NCBI RefSeq assembly: GCF_041435435.1
Contig: NZ_CP108494.1
Location: forward strand, 4,002,501-4,066,500
Source: Streptomyces sp. NBC_01241
Lineage (GTDB): Bacteria > Actinomycetota > Actinomycetes > Streptomycetales > Streptomycetaceae
Length of the DNA: 64,000 nt
Direction of reading: 5' to 3'
Shown: positions 34,090 through 41,786 of the stretch, in pieces
Numbering within the stretch: position 1 is the first letter of the stretch
Layout: every line of letters begins with the position of its first letter
The notes under the pieces: generated by a model
Told to the model about the DNA's origin: nothing
What the model saw: only the letters and a program-made list of their open reading frames with translations
The model's database searches: none
Made by a program: the position numbers and the translations under genes

Positions 34090-34410
34090 TCAGGCACTGC
34101 GGGGGGTGGCGGAAATAGTCTCTGGCTCGAACAGCTGGTGGTCCCGGCGGTCGAGGTTGACGAAAATCATGTCGTACCGAATCGCGCAGCGAACGGGCTG
34201 CGGAGCCCCACGCGGCTTGCGGAGGCACCGGTAGGCACGCACTTCGTCGTCGTCTTCACGTGCGACGACGATGGGGTCGCCGAACAGAGTGACCATCAGC
34301 GAGTCGCCACAGCGGGGGATGGCAGTGACGAGATCGATGAAGTGCCAGCCTGATCGGTAGGCCGTAGCCATTTCCCGCCGGAAGGTCCGGTCGTCCGGCG
34401 GGATGGTCAC
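34090..34410 (-). CDS. Small Rieske-fold-like protein lacking cluster ligands
   Basis: 106 residues. Its GTG start overlaps the stop of the repeat-peptide gene (GTGA, 34407-34410), so the two are translationally coupled. The stretch RSGWHFIDLVTAIPRCGDSL, then GDPIVVAREDDDEVRAYRCL and MIFVNLDRRD follows the strand order of Rieske oxygenase N-domains (compare EPVVVVRDxDGxVRAFxNVCRHRG and FVFVNLD). The CxH site reads C-L-R and the second CxxH pair is absent, so no 2Fe-2S cluster should form. It may have become a binding or immunity-like partner of the peptide. The similarity is by eye. Confidence 0.6.
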   Translation of the reverse strand: MTIPPDDRTFRREMATAYRSGWHFIDLVTAIPRCGDSLMVTLFGDPIVVAREDDDEVRAYRCLRKPRGAPQPVRCAIRYDMIFVNLDRRDHQLFEPETISATPRSA

Positions 34411-34727
34411 GCGCCTGCCGACTTCCCTGGAGCTATGTCCCAGGCCAGGTCGGATGCCGCCAAGTTCCCGCTCCGCGCGCCCGCAGTGCCGGCGGGGAGC
34501 ATGTCCCAGGCGAGGTCGGGGGGTGCAACGGCCTGCACCTGTACCCCAGCCGCCCCGGCGGGCGCACTGTCCCAGGCGAGGTCGGGGGGTGCAACGGCCT
34601 GCACCTGTACCCCAGCCGCCCCGGCGGGCACGCTGTCCCAGGCAAGGTCAAGGGTACCGATCGCCCCGAATGTCAGCCCGGCGGAGAAGGCCGCAGCAAG
34701 CACCGAGCGAAGCATCTTGTTACTCAT
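34407..34727 (-). CDS. Secreted small protein with four DLAWD repeats
   Basis: 106 residues from an ATG at 34727. The N-terminus MSNKMLRSVLAAAFSAGLTF is a Sec-type signal or anchor. After TLDLAWD come four units of 22 residues, each starting DLAWD and continuing with xxPAGxAG; units 1 and 2 are nearly identical (linker VQVQAVAPP), unit 3 differs (ARSGNLAAS), and unit 4 ends the protein (DLAWDIAPGKSAGA). Conserved DLAWD cores separated by variable linkers recall multi-copy peptide precursors. The gene is first in a two-gene operon and divergent from a LuxR-type regulator. The function is not known. Confidence 0.75.
   Translation of the reverse strand: MSNKMLRSVLAAAFSAGLTFGAIGTLDLAWDSVPAGAAGVQVQAVAPPDLAWDSAPAGAAGVQVQAVAPPDLAWDMLPAGTAGARSGNLAASDLAWDIAPGKSAGA
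34436..34655 (-). repeat. 66-bp direct repeats in the DLAWD gene
   Basis: Conserved blocks starting TGTCCCAGG recur at 34436, 34502, 34568 and 34634, exactly 66 bp (22 codons) apart. The 34502 and 34568 units are nearly identical over their full length, pointing to recent duplication. Confidence 0.95.
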
Positions 34728-34858
34728 AGTGGGCTTCGTCCTCACTTCCAAGGTTTCCTCTCCCCCGCATGACAAGACGATTGCTCATTGAGGCACGTCA
34801 ATGCCACAGAAGCGATGCATCATGTTCCTGCAGATTCATGTTCCTGGGGGGTGGGCAA

Positions 34859-35845
34859 ATGGTCGTAAATGAAACAAACGCGACACATCATCACCCCGTC
34901 AGCGCTCTATGCGCCGAGGGAGCACGGCTGTACGCCAGCGCGCTGAGCGTGGGCAAGATAATGCGCACCGAGGTGGCGGCGGCTCCCTGCCTGCTGGAGT
35001 TCGCGCTGCTCCACCCCGACCCCGACGACGACACCTGGCTCCGGCCGGCGCCGCCGTCCGCCGCACTGACTCAGCTGCTGCACCCGATAGAGCGTGAGAT
35101 CCAGGACCGTCGACGCCTCACGGTCGAACTGACGGATGCGTTCGAACCCTTCATGGCCATCAGCGCCCAGGCGCCGCCGACCACTCATGCGATCACGGTG
35201 CTCGAAGGCATCGACCGAATCAATGCGTCCATCGAACTCGCCCTGACCGAGTGCAGGTCGGAAGTTCTCACCATCCAGCCCGGCGGCGGGCGCAGCGAGG
35301 ACGCACTCAACATCGCGATGGAACGCGGGAACGTCCTCACGCAGCGCGGCGTCGGCATGCGCACCCTCTACCAGCACACGGCCCGGCACAGCCATGGAAC
35401 CCTCACCTACGCGGCACGCATGGCAGAGGGGAAGGTAGAGATCCGCACCCTCGAAGAGCTCATAGAACGGCTCATGATTTTCGATCACACCGTCGCTTTC
35501 ATCCCCGCCACGGACGATCGGAGAGTGGCGCTGGAACTGAGACACCCAGGCATTGTGGAGTACCTCGTCAGCGTCTTCGAGCAGTTCTGGCAGCGTGCAG
35601 TCCCCCTGCAGGAGCAGATCCCGTACGACCCGACACTCGAAGGCATCTCCGGGGTGCGGCACTCCATCGCGAAACTCCTCGTCGAAGGTCACGTCGACGA
35701 GGCCATCGCTCGCCGCCTCGGCATGAACGTACGGACATGCCGCGCCCATATCGCCAAGCTCAGCGTCGCTCTCGGGAGCAACAGCCGGGCGCAGCTCGGC
35801 TACCTGATAGCCCGATCAGGAATCCTGGAACAGGGACCGCCCTAA
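34859..35845 (+). CDS. LuxR-type regulator with TrmB-like sensor region
   Basis: 328 residues from an ATG at 34859 with GGGGGGTGGG upstream. Residues 20-120 are helical (ALCAEGARLYASALSVGKI, APCLLEFALLHPDP), the middle (about 120-250) resembles the PLD-like effector domain of TrmB-type regulators (RINASIELALTECRSEVLTIQPGG), and the C-terminus is a LuxR-type helix-turn-helix (HVDEAIARRLGMNVRTCRAHIAKLSVALG). No receiver domain. It is divergent from the DLAWD-repeat operon with a 131-bp shared promoter region, so it is the probable regulator of that operon. Confidence 0.85.
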   Translation: MVVNETNATHHHPVSALCAEGARLYASALSVGKIMRTEVAAAPCLLEFALLHPDPDDDTWLRPAPPSAALTQLLHPIEREIQDRRRLTVELTDAFEPFMAISAQAPPTTHAITVLEGIDRINASIELALTECRSEVLTIQPGGGRSEDALNIAMERGNVLTQRGVGMRTLYQHTARHSHGTLTYAARMAEGKVEIRTLEELIERLMIFDHTVAFIPATDDRRVALELRHPGIVEYLVSVFEQFWQRAVPLQEQIPYDPTLEGISGVRHSIAKLLVEGHVDEAIARRLGMNVRTCRAHIAKLSVALGSNSRAQLGYLIARSGILEQGPP

Positions 35846-36023
35846 TCGGACCACGAACCAAGGCGCACCAAGTCGGACCAAAGGGGACCGCCACCGCAAT
35901 ACAGGCGAGAACGACCGCGGCCCCCGACGCCGGAGAGGTTCATCACCGGGTACGACGAGCCCCTCCTGCCGCCTACGCTTTCACCGCTGCCCTCTTGTCG
36001 CATTGCCAGAAGTGGGGGCATAG

Positions 36024-36308
36024 ATGGACAGAGACGAGGACGAACTCACCACTCCCACAGAGACGGCGCATCGTGCGAGGCGGCCCCAAGCTCTACGCCG
36101 AGGCACTGAGCACCGGACGGATCGCGCGGGCCGCGCTGGAACCCGCTCCCTGCCTCACCGAGATGGCACTGCTTCACCCCGATCCGCAGGACAGCGCCTG
36201 GATGCTTCCCGTACGGCCCTCGTCCGGCCCGGCCCGGCGCCCGCGTCCCGCAGCGCCTCGCGCGTCTCGATGGACCGGATGGACTCGACGGACTCGATCG
36301 ACTCGATG
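36024..36308 (+). pseudogene. Broken second LuxR/TrmB-like regulator
   Basis: Starts MDRDEDELTTPTETAH, shifts frame near 36070 and reads GGPKLYAEALSTGRIARAAL... PCLTEMALLHPDPQDSAWMLPV, which lines up with residues 20-70 of the intact regulator at 34859. A further shift near 36225 loses the pattern, and the sequence ends in a GACTCGAT-type simple repeat before a terminator. Sensor and DNA-binding parts are gone. Confidence 0.7.
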
Positions 36309-36319
36309 AACGAAGGAAA

Positions 36320-36358
36320 AAGGCCCGTCACCCGTGAAGCACACGGGTGACGGGCCTT
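36320..36358 (-). terminator. Intrinsic terminator of the dnaK-grpE-dnaJ-hspR operon
   Basis: A perfect 17-bp stem (AAGGCCCGTCACCCGTG and complement) with a 5-base loop; reading leftward it is followed by TTTTTCC. Lies 28 bp after the hspR stop codon. Confidence 0.9.
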
Positions 36359-36386
36359 GTCCGTCGTGCGGATACGCCTGACCCGC

Positions 36387-36833
36387 TCAGTCCTTCGGCC
36401 GCTTCGGCCGCCAGACCACCAACGCGCTGGTCTGCTGCACGTCCTGGTACGGCACCAGATCGCGCCGGTACGAGGCATGCACCTGGGCCTCGCGCTGCTG
36501 CATCGCCGCCGCCGCGCCGTCCACCGCCGCCGAGAGTTCGGCGACGCGCTGCTGGAGGGCCGCGACCTGGTTCTCCAGCTCGATGATGCGCTTGATGCCG
36601 GCGAGGTTGATGCCCTCGTCCTGCGACAGCTGCTGCACGGTGCGCAGCAGCTCGATGTCGCGGGCCGAGTAGCGCCTGCCGCGCCCGGCCGTGCGGTCGG
36701 GCGAGACCAGGCCGAGGCGGTCGTACTGGCGCAGCGTCTGCGGATGCAGGCCCGAGAGCTGGGCCGCGATCGAGATCACGTACACCGGTGTTTCATCGGT
36801 CAGTTCGTACGGATTACGTCGTCGGCCGTCCAC
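36387..36833 (-). CDS. hspR: Heat-shock repressor HspR (MerR family)
   Basis: 148 residues from a GTG at 36833 (GGGAGCTTGAG upstream), matching the known start VDGRRRNPYELTDETPVYVIS. The MerR winged helix (AQLSGLHPQTLRQYDRLGLVSP, RGRRYSARDIELLRTVQQL) is followed by a coiled coil (IIELENQVAALQQRVAEL). Known role in Streptomyces: binds HAIR sites with DnaK as co-repressor and shuts off the dnaK operon and clpB. The HAIR sites at both promoters here fit that. The gene starts one base after the dnaJ stop codon. Confidence 0.96.
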   Translation of the reverse strand: MDGRRRNPYELTDETPVYVISIAAQLSGLHPQTLRQYDRLGLVSPDRTAGRGRRYSARDIELLRTVQQLSQDEGINLAGIKRIIELENQVAALQQRVAELSAAVDGAAAAMQQREAQVHASYRRDLVPYQDVQQTSALVVWRPKRPKD

Positions 36834-36834
36834 C

Positions 36835-38019
36835 TCAAGCTCCCTTCGCTGCCTGGAAGAGTTCTGCCCGCGGGTCACGGCCCGCAGTCGCCTTCCGGTA
36901 GGCCTCCAGTGCTTCCCTGGCCTCGGTGCTCAGGTCCCTGGGCACGGTCACCTCGACGGTGACCAGCAGATCGCCCCGGGTGCCGTCCTTGCGTACGGCG
37001 CCCTTGCCCCGGGCGCGCATCGTACGCCCGTTGGGGGTGCCGGCCGGCAGTTTCAGGGTGACCGGCGGGCCGCCGAGCGTGGGCACCTTCACCTCGCCGC
37101 CGAGCGCCGCCTCCGTGAAGTCGACGGGCACGGTGACGGTGAGATTGTCGCCCTTGCGGCCGAAGACCGGGTGGGCGTCGACATGGACCACGACGTACAG
37201 ATCGCCGGCCGGTCCACCGCGCTCGCCCGGACCGCCCTTGCCGCGCAGCCGGATCCGCTGACCGTCCGAGACGCCCGCCGGAATCCTGACCTGCATGGTC
37301 CGGGAGGACTTCGCCCGTCCACTGCCCTTGCAGACATCGCAGGGGTCCTGGGCGATGAGACCCCGGCCCTTGCAGTCCACGCAGGGGTCGGTGAGCGAGA
37401 AGCCGCCGCCGGTGCCGCGCGACACCTGCCCGGTGCCGAGACAGGTCGTGCAGACCCTGGGGGTGCCGTTCTTGTCACCGGTGCCGGAACACGCCTTGCA
37501 GGGCGCCTGGCTGGACATCCGCAGCGGGACCGTGGCCCCCTCGACCGCCTCGGTGAAGCTGAGCGTCACCTCGGACTCGATGTCCTGGCCGCGGCGCGGC
37601 TGCACCCGCGTCCCCGTACCGCCCCGGTTGAACAGGCCGCCGAAGACATCGCCCAGACCGCCGCCGCCGAAACCGCCGGCTCCGCCGCCCTGGCCCCCGC
37701 CCTGGGCGCCTCCGAAGAGGTCGCCCAGGTCGAAGTTGAAGTTGCCTCCCGCGCCCGGGGGGCCGGCCCGGAAGCCGCCGTTGCCGAAGAGGGCGCGCGC
37801 CTCGTCGTACTCCTTGCGCTTCTTGCTGTCGCCGAGGATGTCGTTCGCCTCGGAGATCTCCTTGAAGCGCTCCTCCGCCTTGTCGTCGCCCTTGTTGGCG
37901 TCCGGGTGGAACTCGCGGGCGAGCTTCCGGTACGCCTTCTTGATCTCGGCGTCGGTGGCGTCCTTGGGGACGCCGAGGACCTTGTAGTAGTCCTTCTCGA
38001 CGAAGTCCTTCGTGCTCAT
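36835..38019 (-). CDS. dnaJ: Co-chaperone DnaJ
   Basis: 394 residues from the ATG at 38019 (GGAGGGACGTCG upstream). J domain with the HPD tripeptide (EFHPDANKGDD), a long Gly/Phe region (about 90-150), four zinc-finger CxxCxGxG repeats (CKACSGTG, CTTCLGTG, CVDCKGRG, CDVCKGSG) and the C-terminal substrate-binding domains. Stimulates DnaK ATPase and delivers substrates. Third gene of the operon, followed at once by hspR. Confidence 0.97.
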   Translation of the reverse strand: MSTKDFVEKDYYKVLGVPKDATDAEIKKAYRKLAREFHPDANKGDDKAEERFKEISEANDILGDSKKRKEYDEARALFGNGGFRAGPPGAGGNFNFDLGDLFGGAQGGGQGGGAGGFGGGGLGDVFGGLFNRGGTGTRVQPRRGQDIESEVTLSFTEAVEGATVPLRMSSQAPCKACSGTGDKNGTPRVCTTCLGTGQVSRGTGGGFSLTDPCVDCKGRGLIAQDPCDVCKGSGRAKSSRTMQVRIPAGVSDGQRIRLRGKGGPGERGGPAGDLYVVVHVDAHPVFGRKGDNLTVTVPVDFTEAALGGEVKVPTLGGPPVTLKLPAGTPNGRTMRARGKGAVRKDGTRGDLLVTVEVTVPRDLSTEAREALEAYRKATAGRDPRAELFQAAKGA

Positions 38020-38112
38020 CGACGTCCCTCCTTCCGGACGATCGGCCATGCGACCGGCCCGTTGGCCGGTCGCACGGCCGGGCGGTGGGCCGCGAGGTGG
38101 TCAGACGGGATG

Positions 38113-38763
38113 TCAGACCTCCTCGGTGCCACCGCTCTCCTCGTCGGTTGCCTTCTCTTCCTTGGCCGCGGCCGGTGTCGCACCCGGCTGGGGTTCGGCC
38201 ACCGCCACCCGCGCGGGGCGGATGGTGCGCTCGCCGATCCGATACCCCGGCTGCAGGATCGCCACGCAGGTCGTCTCGGTGACGTCCGGCGCATACGAGT
38301 GCATCAGGGCTTCGTGGATCGTCGGGTCGAAGGGCTCGCCCTCCTTGCCGAACTGCTGCAGGCCCAGCTTGGCGACGACCGTCTCCAGTGATTCGGCCAC
38401 CGACTTGAACCCGCCCACGAGCTCGTCGTGGTCCCGGGCCCGGCCGACGTCATCGAGCACGGGCAGGAGCTCGGACAGGAGACCCGCTACTGCGATCTCC
38501 TTGACCGTGGCCCGGTCCCGCTCGACGCGACGGCGGTAGTTCTGGTACTCGGCCTGGAGCCGCTGGAGGTCGGCCGTACGCTCGTTGAGCGCCGTGCGGA
38601 CCTGGTCCAGCTGTGCCGTCAGACCGACTGTCTGTACTCCGTCCCCGGCCGCCGGCGCCTCCTCCTCCGGAGAGGAGGGGGCATCCTTCGGCTCAGCTCC
38701 GTCGGAGGCAGCGCCGGAGGGGACATCGGGCTTCTCCTCGAAGCCCGGAGTCTCCTCGGTCAC
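38113..38763 (-). CDS. grpE: Nucleotide exchange factor GrpE
   Basis: 216 residues from a GTG at 38763 that overlaps the dnaK stop codon by 4 bp (GTGA). An acidic disordered N-terminus (about 1-50) is followed by a long coiled coil (RTALNERTADLQRLQAEYQNYRRRVERDR) and the beta-domain (VAILQPGYRIGERTIRPARVAV). Releases ADP from DnaK. The overlap implies translational coupling to dnaK. Confidence 0.96.
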   Translation of the reverse strand: MTEETPGFEEKPDVPSGAASDGAEPKDAPSSPEEEAPAAGDGVQTVGLTAQLDQVRTALNERTADLQRLQAEYQNYRRRVERDRATVKEIAVAGLLSELLPVLDDVGRARDHDELVGGFKSVAESLETVVAKLGLQQFGKEGEPFDPTIHEALMHSYAPDVTETTCVAILQPGYRIGERTIRPARVAVAEPQPGATPAAAKEEKATDEESGGTEEV

Positions 38764-40613
38764 ACCGCACCGCCCTTCGCGTCCTTCTCGTCGTCCACGA
38801 TCTCGGCGTCGACGACGTCGTCGTCGGCCTTGGCCTGCTGGGCGCCCGGCTGCGGGTCGCCCTGCGGGCCGCCGTCGGCCTGGGCGTTGGCGTACATCGC
38901 CTGGCCCAGCTTCTGGGAGACGGCCGCGACCTTCTCGGTGGCGGTACGGATCTCGGCGGTGTCCTCGCCCTTGAGCTTCTCCTTCAGCTCGGTGAGCGCG
39001 GTCTCCACCTCCGTCTTCACCTCACCGGGGACCTTGTCCTCGTTGTCCTTGAGGAACTTCTCCGTCTGGTAGACGAGCTGCTCGCCCTGGTTGCGCGACT
39101 CGGCGGCCTCGCGGCGGCGGTGGTCCTCCTCCGCGTACTGCTCGGCCTCCTCACGCATCCGGTTGACCTCGTCCTTCGGCAGCGAGGAGCCGCCGGTGAC
39201 GGTCATCTTCTGCTCCTTGCCGGTGCCGAGGTCCTTGGCGGCGACGTGCATGATGCCGTTCGCGTCGATGTCGAACGCGACCTCGATCTGCGGGACGCCA
39301 CGCGGGGCCGGCGGCAGGCCGGTCAGCTCGAACATTCCGAGCTTCTTGTTGTACGCCGCGATCTCGCGCTCGCCCTGGTAGACCTGGATCTGGACGGACG
39401 GCTGGTTGTCCTCGGCCGTCGTGAAGATCTCGGAGCGCTTGGTCGGGATCGTGGTGTTGCGCTCGATGAGCTTCGTCATGATGCCGCCCTTGGTCTCGAT
39501 GCCGAGGGACAGCGGGGTGACGTCGAGCAGCAGAACGTCCTTGACCTCGCCCTTGAGGACACCGGCCTGGAGCGAGGCACCGATGGCGACGACCTCGTCC
39601 GGGTTCACACCCTTGTTGGCCTCCTGGCCACCGGTCATCTCCTTGACGAGCTCGGCGACGGCCGGCATACGGGTCGAGCCACCGACGAGAACGACGTGGT
39701 CGATCTCGGTGAGCTGGATGCCCGCGTCCTTGATGACGTTGTGGAACGGCGTCTTGCAGCGGTCCAGGAGGTCGGCGGTGAGCTGCTGGAACTGCGAGCG
39801 CGTGAGCTTCTCGTCCAGGTGCAGCGGGCCCTCGGCGGACGCCGTGATGTAGGGCAGGTTGATCGACGTCTCGGTCGAGGACGAGAGCTCGATCTTCGCC
39901 TTCTCCGCGGCCTCGCGCAGACGCTGGAGCGCCATCTTGTCCTTGGACAGGTCGACGCCGTGCCCGTTGGCGAACTGCTTCACCAGGTAGTCGACGACGC
40001 GCTGGTCCCAGTCGTCACCACCGAGGTGGTTGTCACCGTTGGTGGCCTTCACCTCGACAACACCGTCGCCGATCTCCAGCAGCGATACGTCGAACGTGCC
40101 GCCACCGAGGTCGAAGACGAGGATCGTCTGGTCGTCCTTGTCGAGCCCGTACGCCAGCGCGGCGGCCGTCGGCTCGTTGACGATACGCAGGACGTTCAGG
40201 CCCGCGATCTCGCCGGCCTCCTTCGTCGCCTGACGCTCGGAGTCGTTGAAGTACGCGGGAACGGTGATGACCGCGTCGGTCACCTTCTCGCCCAGGTACG
40301 ACTCGGCGTCCCGCTTCAGCTTCTGCAGCACGAAGGCGCTCATCTGCTGCGGGTTGAAGCTCTTGCCGTCCAGGTCGATCTTCCAGTCAGTGCCCATGTG
40401 GCGCTTGACGGAGCGGATGGTCCTGTCGACGTTGGTCACCGCCTGACGCTTGGCGACCTCGCCGACCAGCACCTCGCCGTTCTTCGCGAAGGCGACGACG
40501 GACGGCGTGGTCCTGGCGCCCTCTGCGTTGGTGATGACGGTGGGCTCGCCGCCTTCGAGAACGCTGACGACGGAGTTAGTCGTGCCCAGGTCGATGCCGA
40601 CCGCACGTGCCAT
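38760..40613 (-). CDS. dnaK: Chaperone DnaK (Hsp70)
   Basis: 617 residues from the ATG at 40613, with AGCTGGAGGAATTGAA upstream. ATPase domain with GIDLGTTNSVVSVLEGGEP and VFDLGGGTFDVSLLEIGDG, substrate domain with ETKGGIMTKLIERNTTIPTK, and a C-terminal lid ending in an acidic QQAKADDDVVDAEIVDDEKD stretch. First gene of dnaK-grpE-dnaJ-hspR; two HAIR operators lie in its promoter region. DnaK also acts as HspR co-repressor in Streptomyces. Confidence 0.98.
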   Translation of the reverse strand: MARAVGIDLGTTNSVVSVLEGGEPTVITNAEGARTTPSVVAFAKNGEVLVGEVAKRQAVTNVDRTIRSVKRHMGTDWKIDLDGKSFNPQQMSAFVLQKLKRDAESYLGEKVTDAVITVPAYFNDSERQATKEAGEIAGLNVLRIVNEPTAAALAYGLDKDDQTILVFDLGGGTFDVSLLEIGDGVVEVKATNGDNHLGGDDWDQRVVDYLVKQFANGHGVDLSKDKMALQRLREAAEKAKIELSSSTETSINLPYITASAEGPLHLDEKLTRSQFQQLTADLLDRCKTPFHNVIKDAGIQLTEIDHVVLVGGSTRMPAVAELVKEMTGGQEANKGVNPDEVVAIGASLQAGVLKGEVKDVLLLDVTPLSLGIETKGGIMTKLIERNTTIPTKRSEIFTTAEDNQPSVQIQVYQGEREIAAYNKKLGMFELTGLPPAPRGVPQIEVAFDIDANGIMHVAAKDLGTGKEQKMTVTGGSSLPKDEVNRMREEAEQYAEEDHRRREAAESRNQGEQLVYQTEKFLKDNEDKVPGEVKTEVETALTELKEKLKGEDTAEIRTATEKVAAVSQKLGQAMYANAQADGGPQGDPQPGAQQAKADDDVVDAEIVDDEKDAKGGAV

Positions 40614-40635
40614 TTCAATTCCTCCAGCTTGACTA

Positions 40636-40656
40636 CTTGAGTGCAACTGACTCAAG
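40636..40656. promoter_or_regulatory. HAIR operator 1 of the dnaK operon
   Basis: CTTGAGT, seven bases, ACTCAAG: a perfect match to the HspR-associated inverted repeat, 23 bp before the dnaK start codon. Confidence 0.92.
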
Positions 40657-40687
40657 GATGCACGACGGCCGTCCCAGTGTCAACAGA

Positions 40688-40708
40688 GTTGAGTCGAGCG
40701 GACTCAAC
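40688..40708. promoter_or_regulatory. HAIR operator 2 of the dnaK operon
   Basis: GTTGAGT, seven bases, ACTCAAC: same spacing and core as the consensus, with only the outermost base of each arm changed. Lies 52 bp upstream of the first HAIR. Confidence 0.88.
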
Positions 40709-40886
40709 TATCGTGCACGCACTTCGCGCGCATCGAGAGATCACCAACGACACCCACCCGCTCTGCGGGCCGGGCAGCCCCCACCCATCATCGCTCCATG
40801 GGATCGTTCTGTCACAAAACGCCGCCAAGCGTGCAAACCAGGCAATCGATCGGCTCGATCCGCCCGACCCCAGGCAGGTGCGAACG

Positions 40887-41684
40887 ATGCAGAGGCAGAG
40901 ACAGAGACAGAGACAGAGACAGAGACAACAGGGGCAGAGGCGCACCCGGACACACGGACAGGGACAGGAGCGGAGACAGGCAGAGCGGGTACGGCGGTGG
41001 CAGCGGCTGCGGGCGCGGGCGCGCGCGCGGGTGCGGCAGTGGCCGTCGGTGCGGCGATGGGCGCCGGTGCGGCGGTGGCAGCGGCCGTCGGCCAAGCGCG
41101 TACTGGATCTGACGCTCGGCTCGATCCTGCTGGCCCTGGCCGCCCCTCTGCTCGCCGCGGGCACCCTTGCCCTCGCGGTACGGCGCCCTCCCGGCGGGGT
41201 GCTGTCCCGATCACCCCGGATCGGCCTGGACGGCCACCTCTTCGTACTGCGCTCGCTGCGCACCCGCCGGCTGCGGCTGGATCTGCTCTCCCGGCTGCCG
41301 CACGTCGTACGGGGAGACCTCTCCCTGGTCGGGCCGGCACCCCTGACACCGGACGACGACCGGGCCGCCGAAGCCGTCGGCCCGAGTGCCGCCGGCACCC
41401 CCGCATCCATCCCCGCCCCCGTCGCGAGACACTGGCGGCAGGAACTGAAACCGGGCCTCACCGGCCTGGCGCAGGTACGTTCCCGTTCCGGAATGCCGTG
41501 GGACGAGCCCGCCCTGCTCGACCAGCACTACGCCGAGCACCACTGGGTGGGACTCGACCTGGCCATCCTGGCGCGAGCCGTGCACGCCCCCCTGTACCGG
41601 GCGGTCCACGGAGTCACCCGGCGCGGCAAGGCGCACCTGAGCGACACAAATCACCGCCGGTGCGGCTACAGCGCGGCGGAATAA
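40887..41684 (+). CDS. Bacterial sugar transferase (undecaprenyl-phosphate glycosylphosphotransferase-like)
   Basis: About 265 residues. The N-terminal 70 residues are a low-complexity QR/RQ tract encoded by AGACAG hexamers, then Arg-rich. A membrane helix (LDLTLGSILLALAAPLLAAGTLALAV) follows, then the catalytic half: GHLFVLRSLRTRR (in place of the usual FRSM), LPHVVRGDLSLVGPAPL and LKPGLTGLAQVRSRSGMPWDE, typical of WbaP/PglC-type enzymes that load a sugar phosphate on a lipid carrier. It is shorter than most and lacks the FxxxxFRSMR motif in full. The start is uncertain (GTG 40878 also possible). Divergent from dnaK. Confidence 0.75.
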   Translation: MQRQRQRQRQRQRQQGQRRTRTHGQGQERRQAERVRRWQRLRARARARVRQWPSVRRWAPVRRWQRPSAKRVLDLTLGSILLALAAPLLAAGTLALAVRRPPGGVLSRSPRIGLDGHLFVLRSLRTRRLRLDLLSRLPHVVRGDLSLVGPAPLTPDDDRAAEAVGPSAAGTPASIPAPVARHWRQELKPGLTGLAQVRSRSGMPWDEPALLDQHYAEHHWVGLDLAILARAVHAPLYRAVHGVTRRGKAHLSDTNHRRCGYSAAE

Positions 41685-41713
41685 GTGGATAGTGTCAGCA
41701 CAGACTGATTAAG

Positions 41714-41727
41714 TTACTGCTTAGTAA
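41714..41727. promoter_or_regulatory. Operator-like palindrome before the EtfD-like gene
   Basis: TTACT, four bases, AGTAA, 60 bp before the start of the Fe-S oxidoreductase gene, in an unusually AT-rich patch. The shape fits a TetR- or GntR-family site; which regulator is unknown. Confidence 0.45.
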
Positions 41728-41786
41728 TTGCCAGTATCCCCTTGTAGACGCTGGATCCCACCCTCGCAGGCCCGAGGAGCCCCCAA

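Noticed and set aside
38613..40640. 675-codon open frame opposite dnaK
   Set aside because: Antisense shadow of dnaK.
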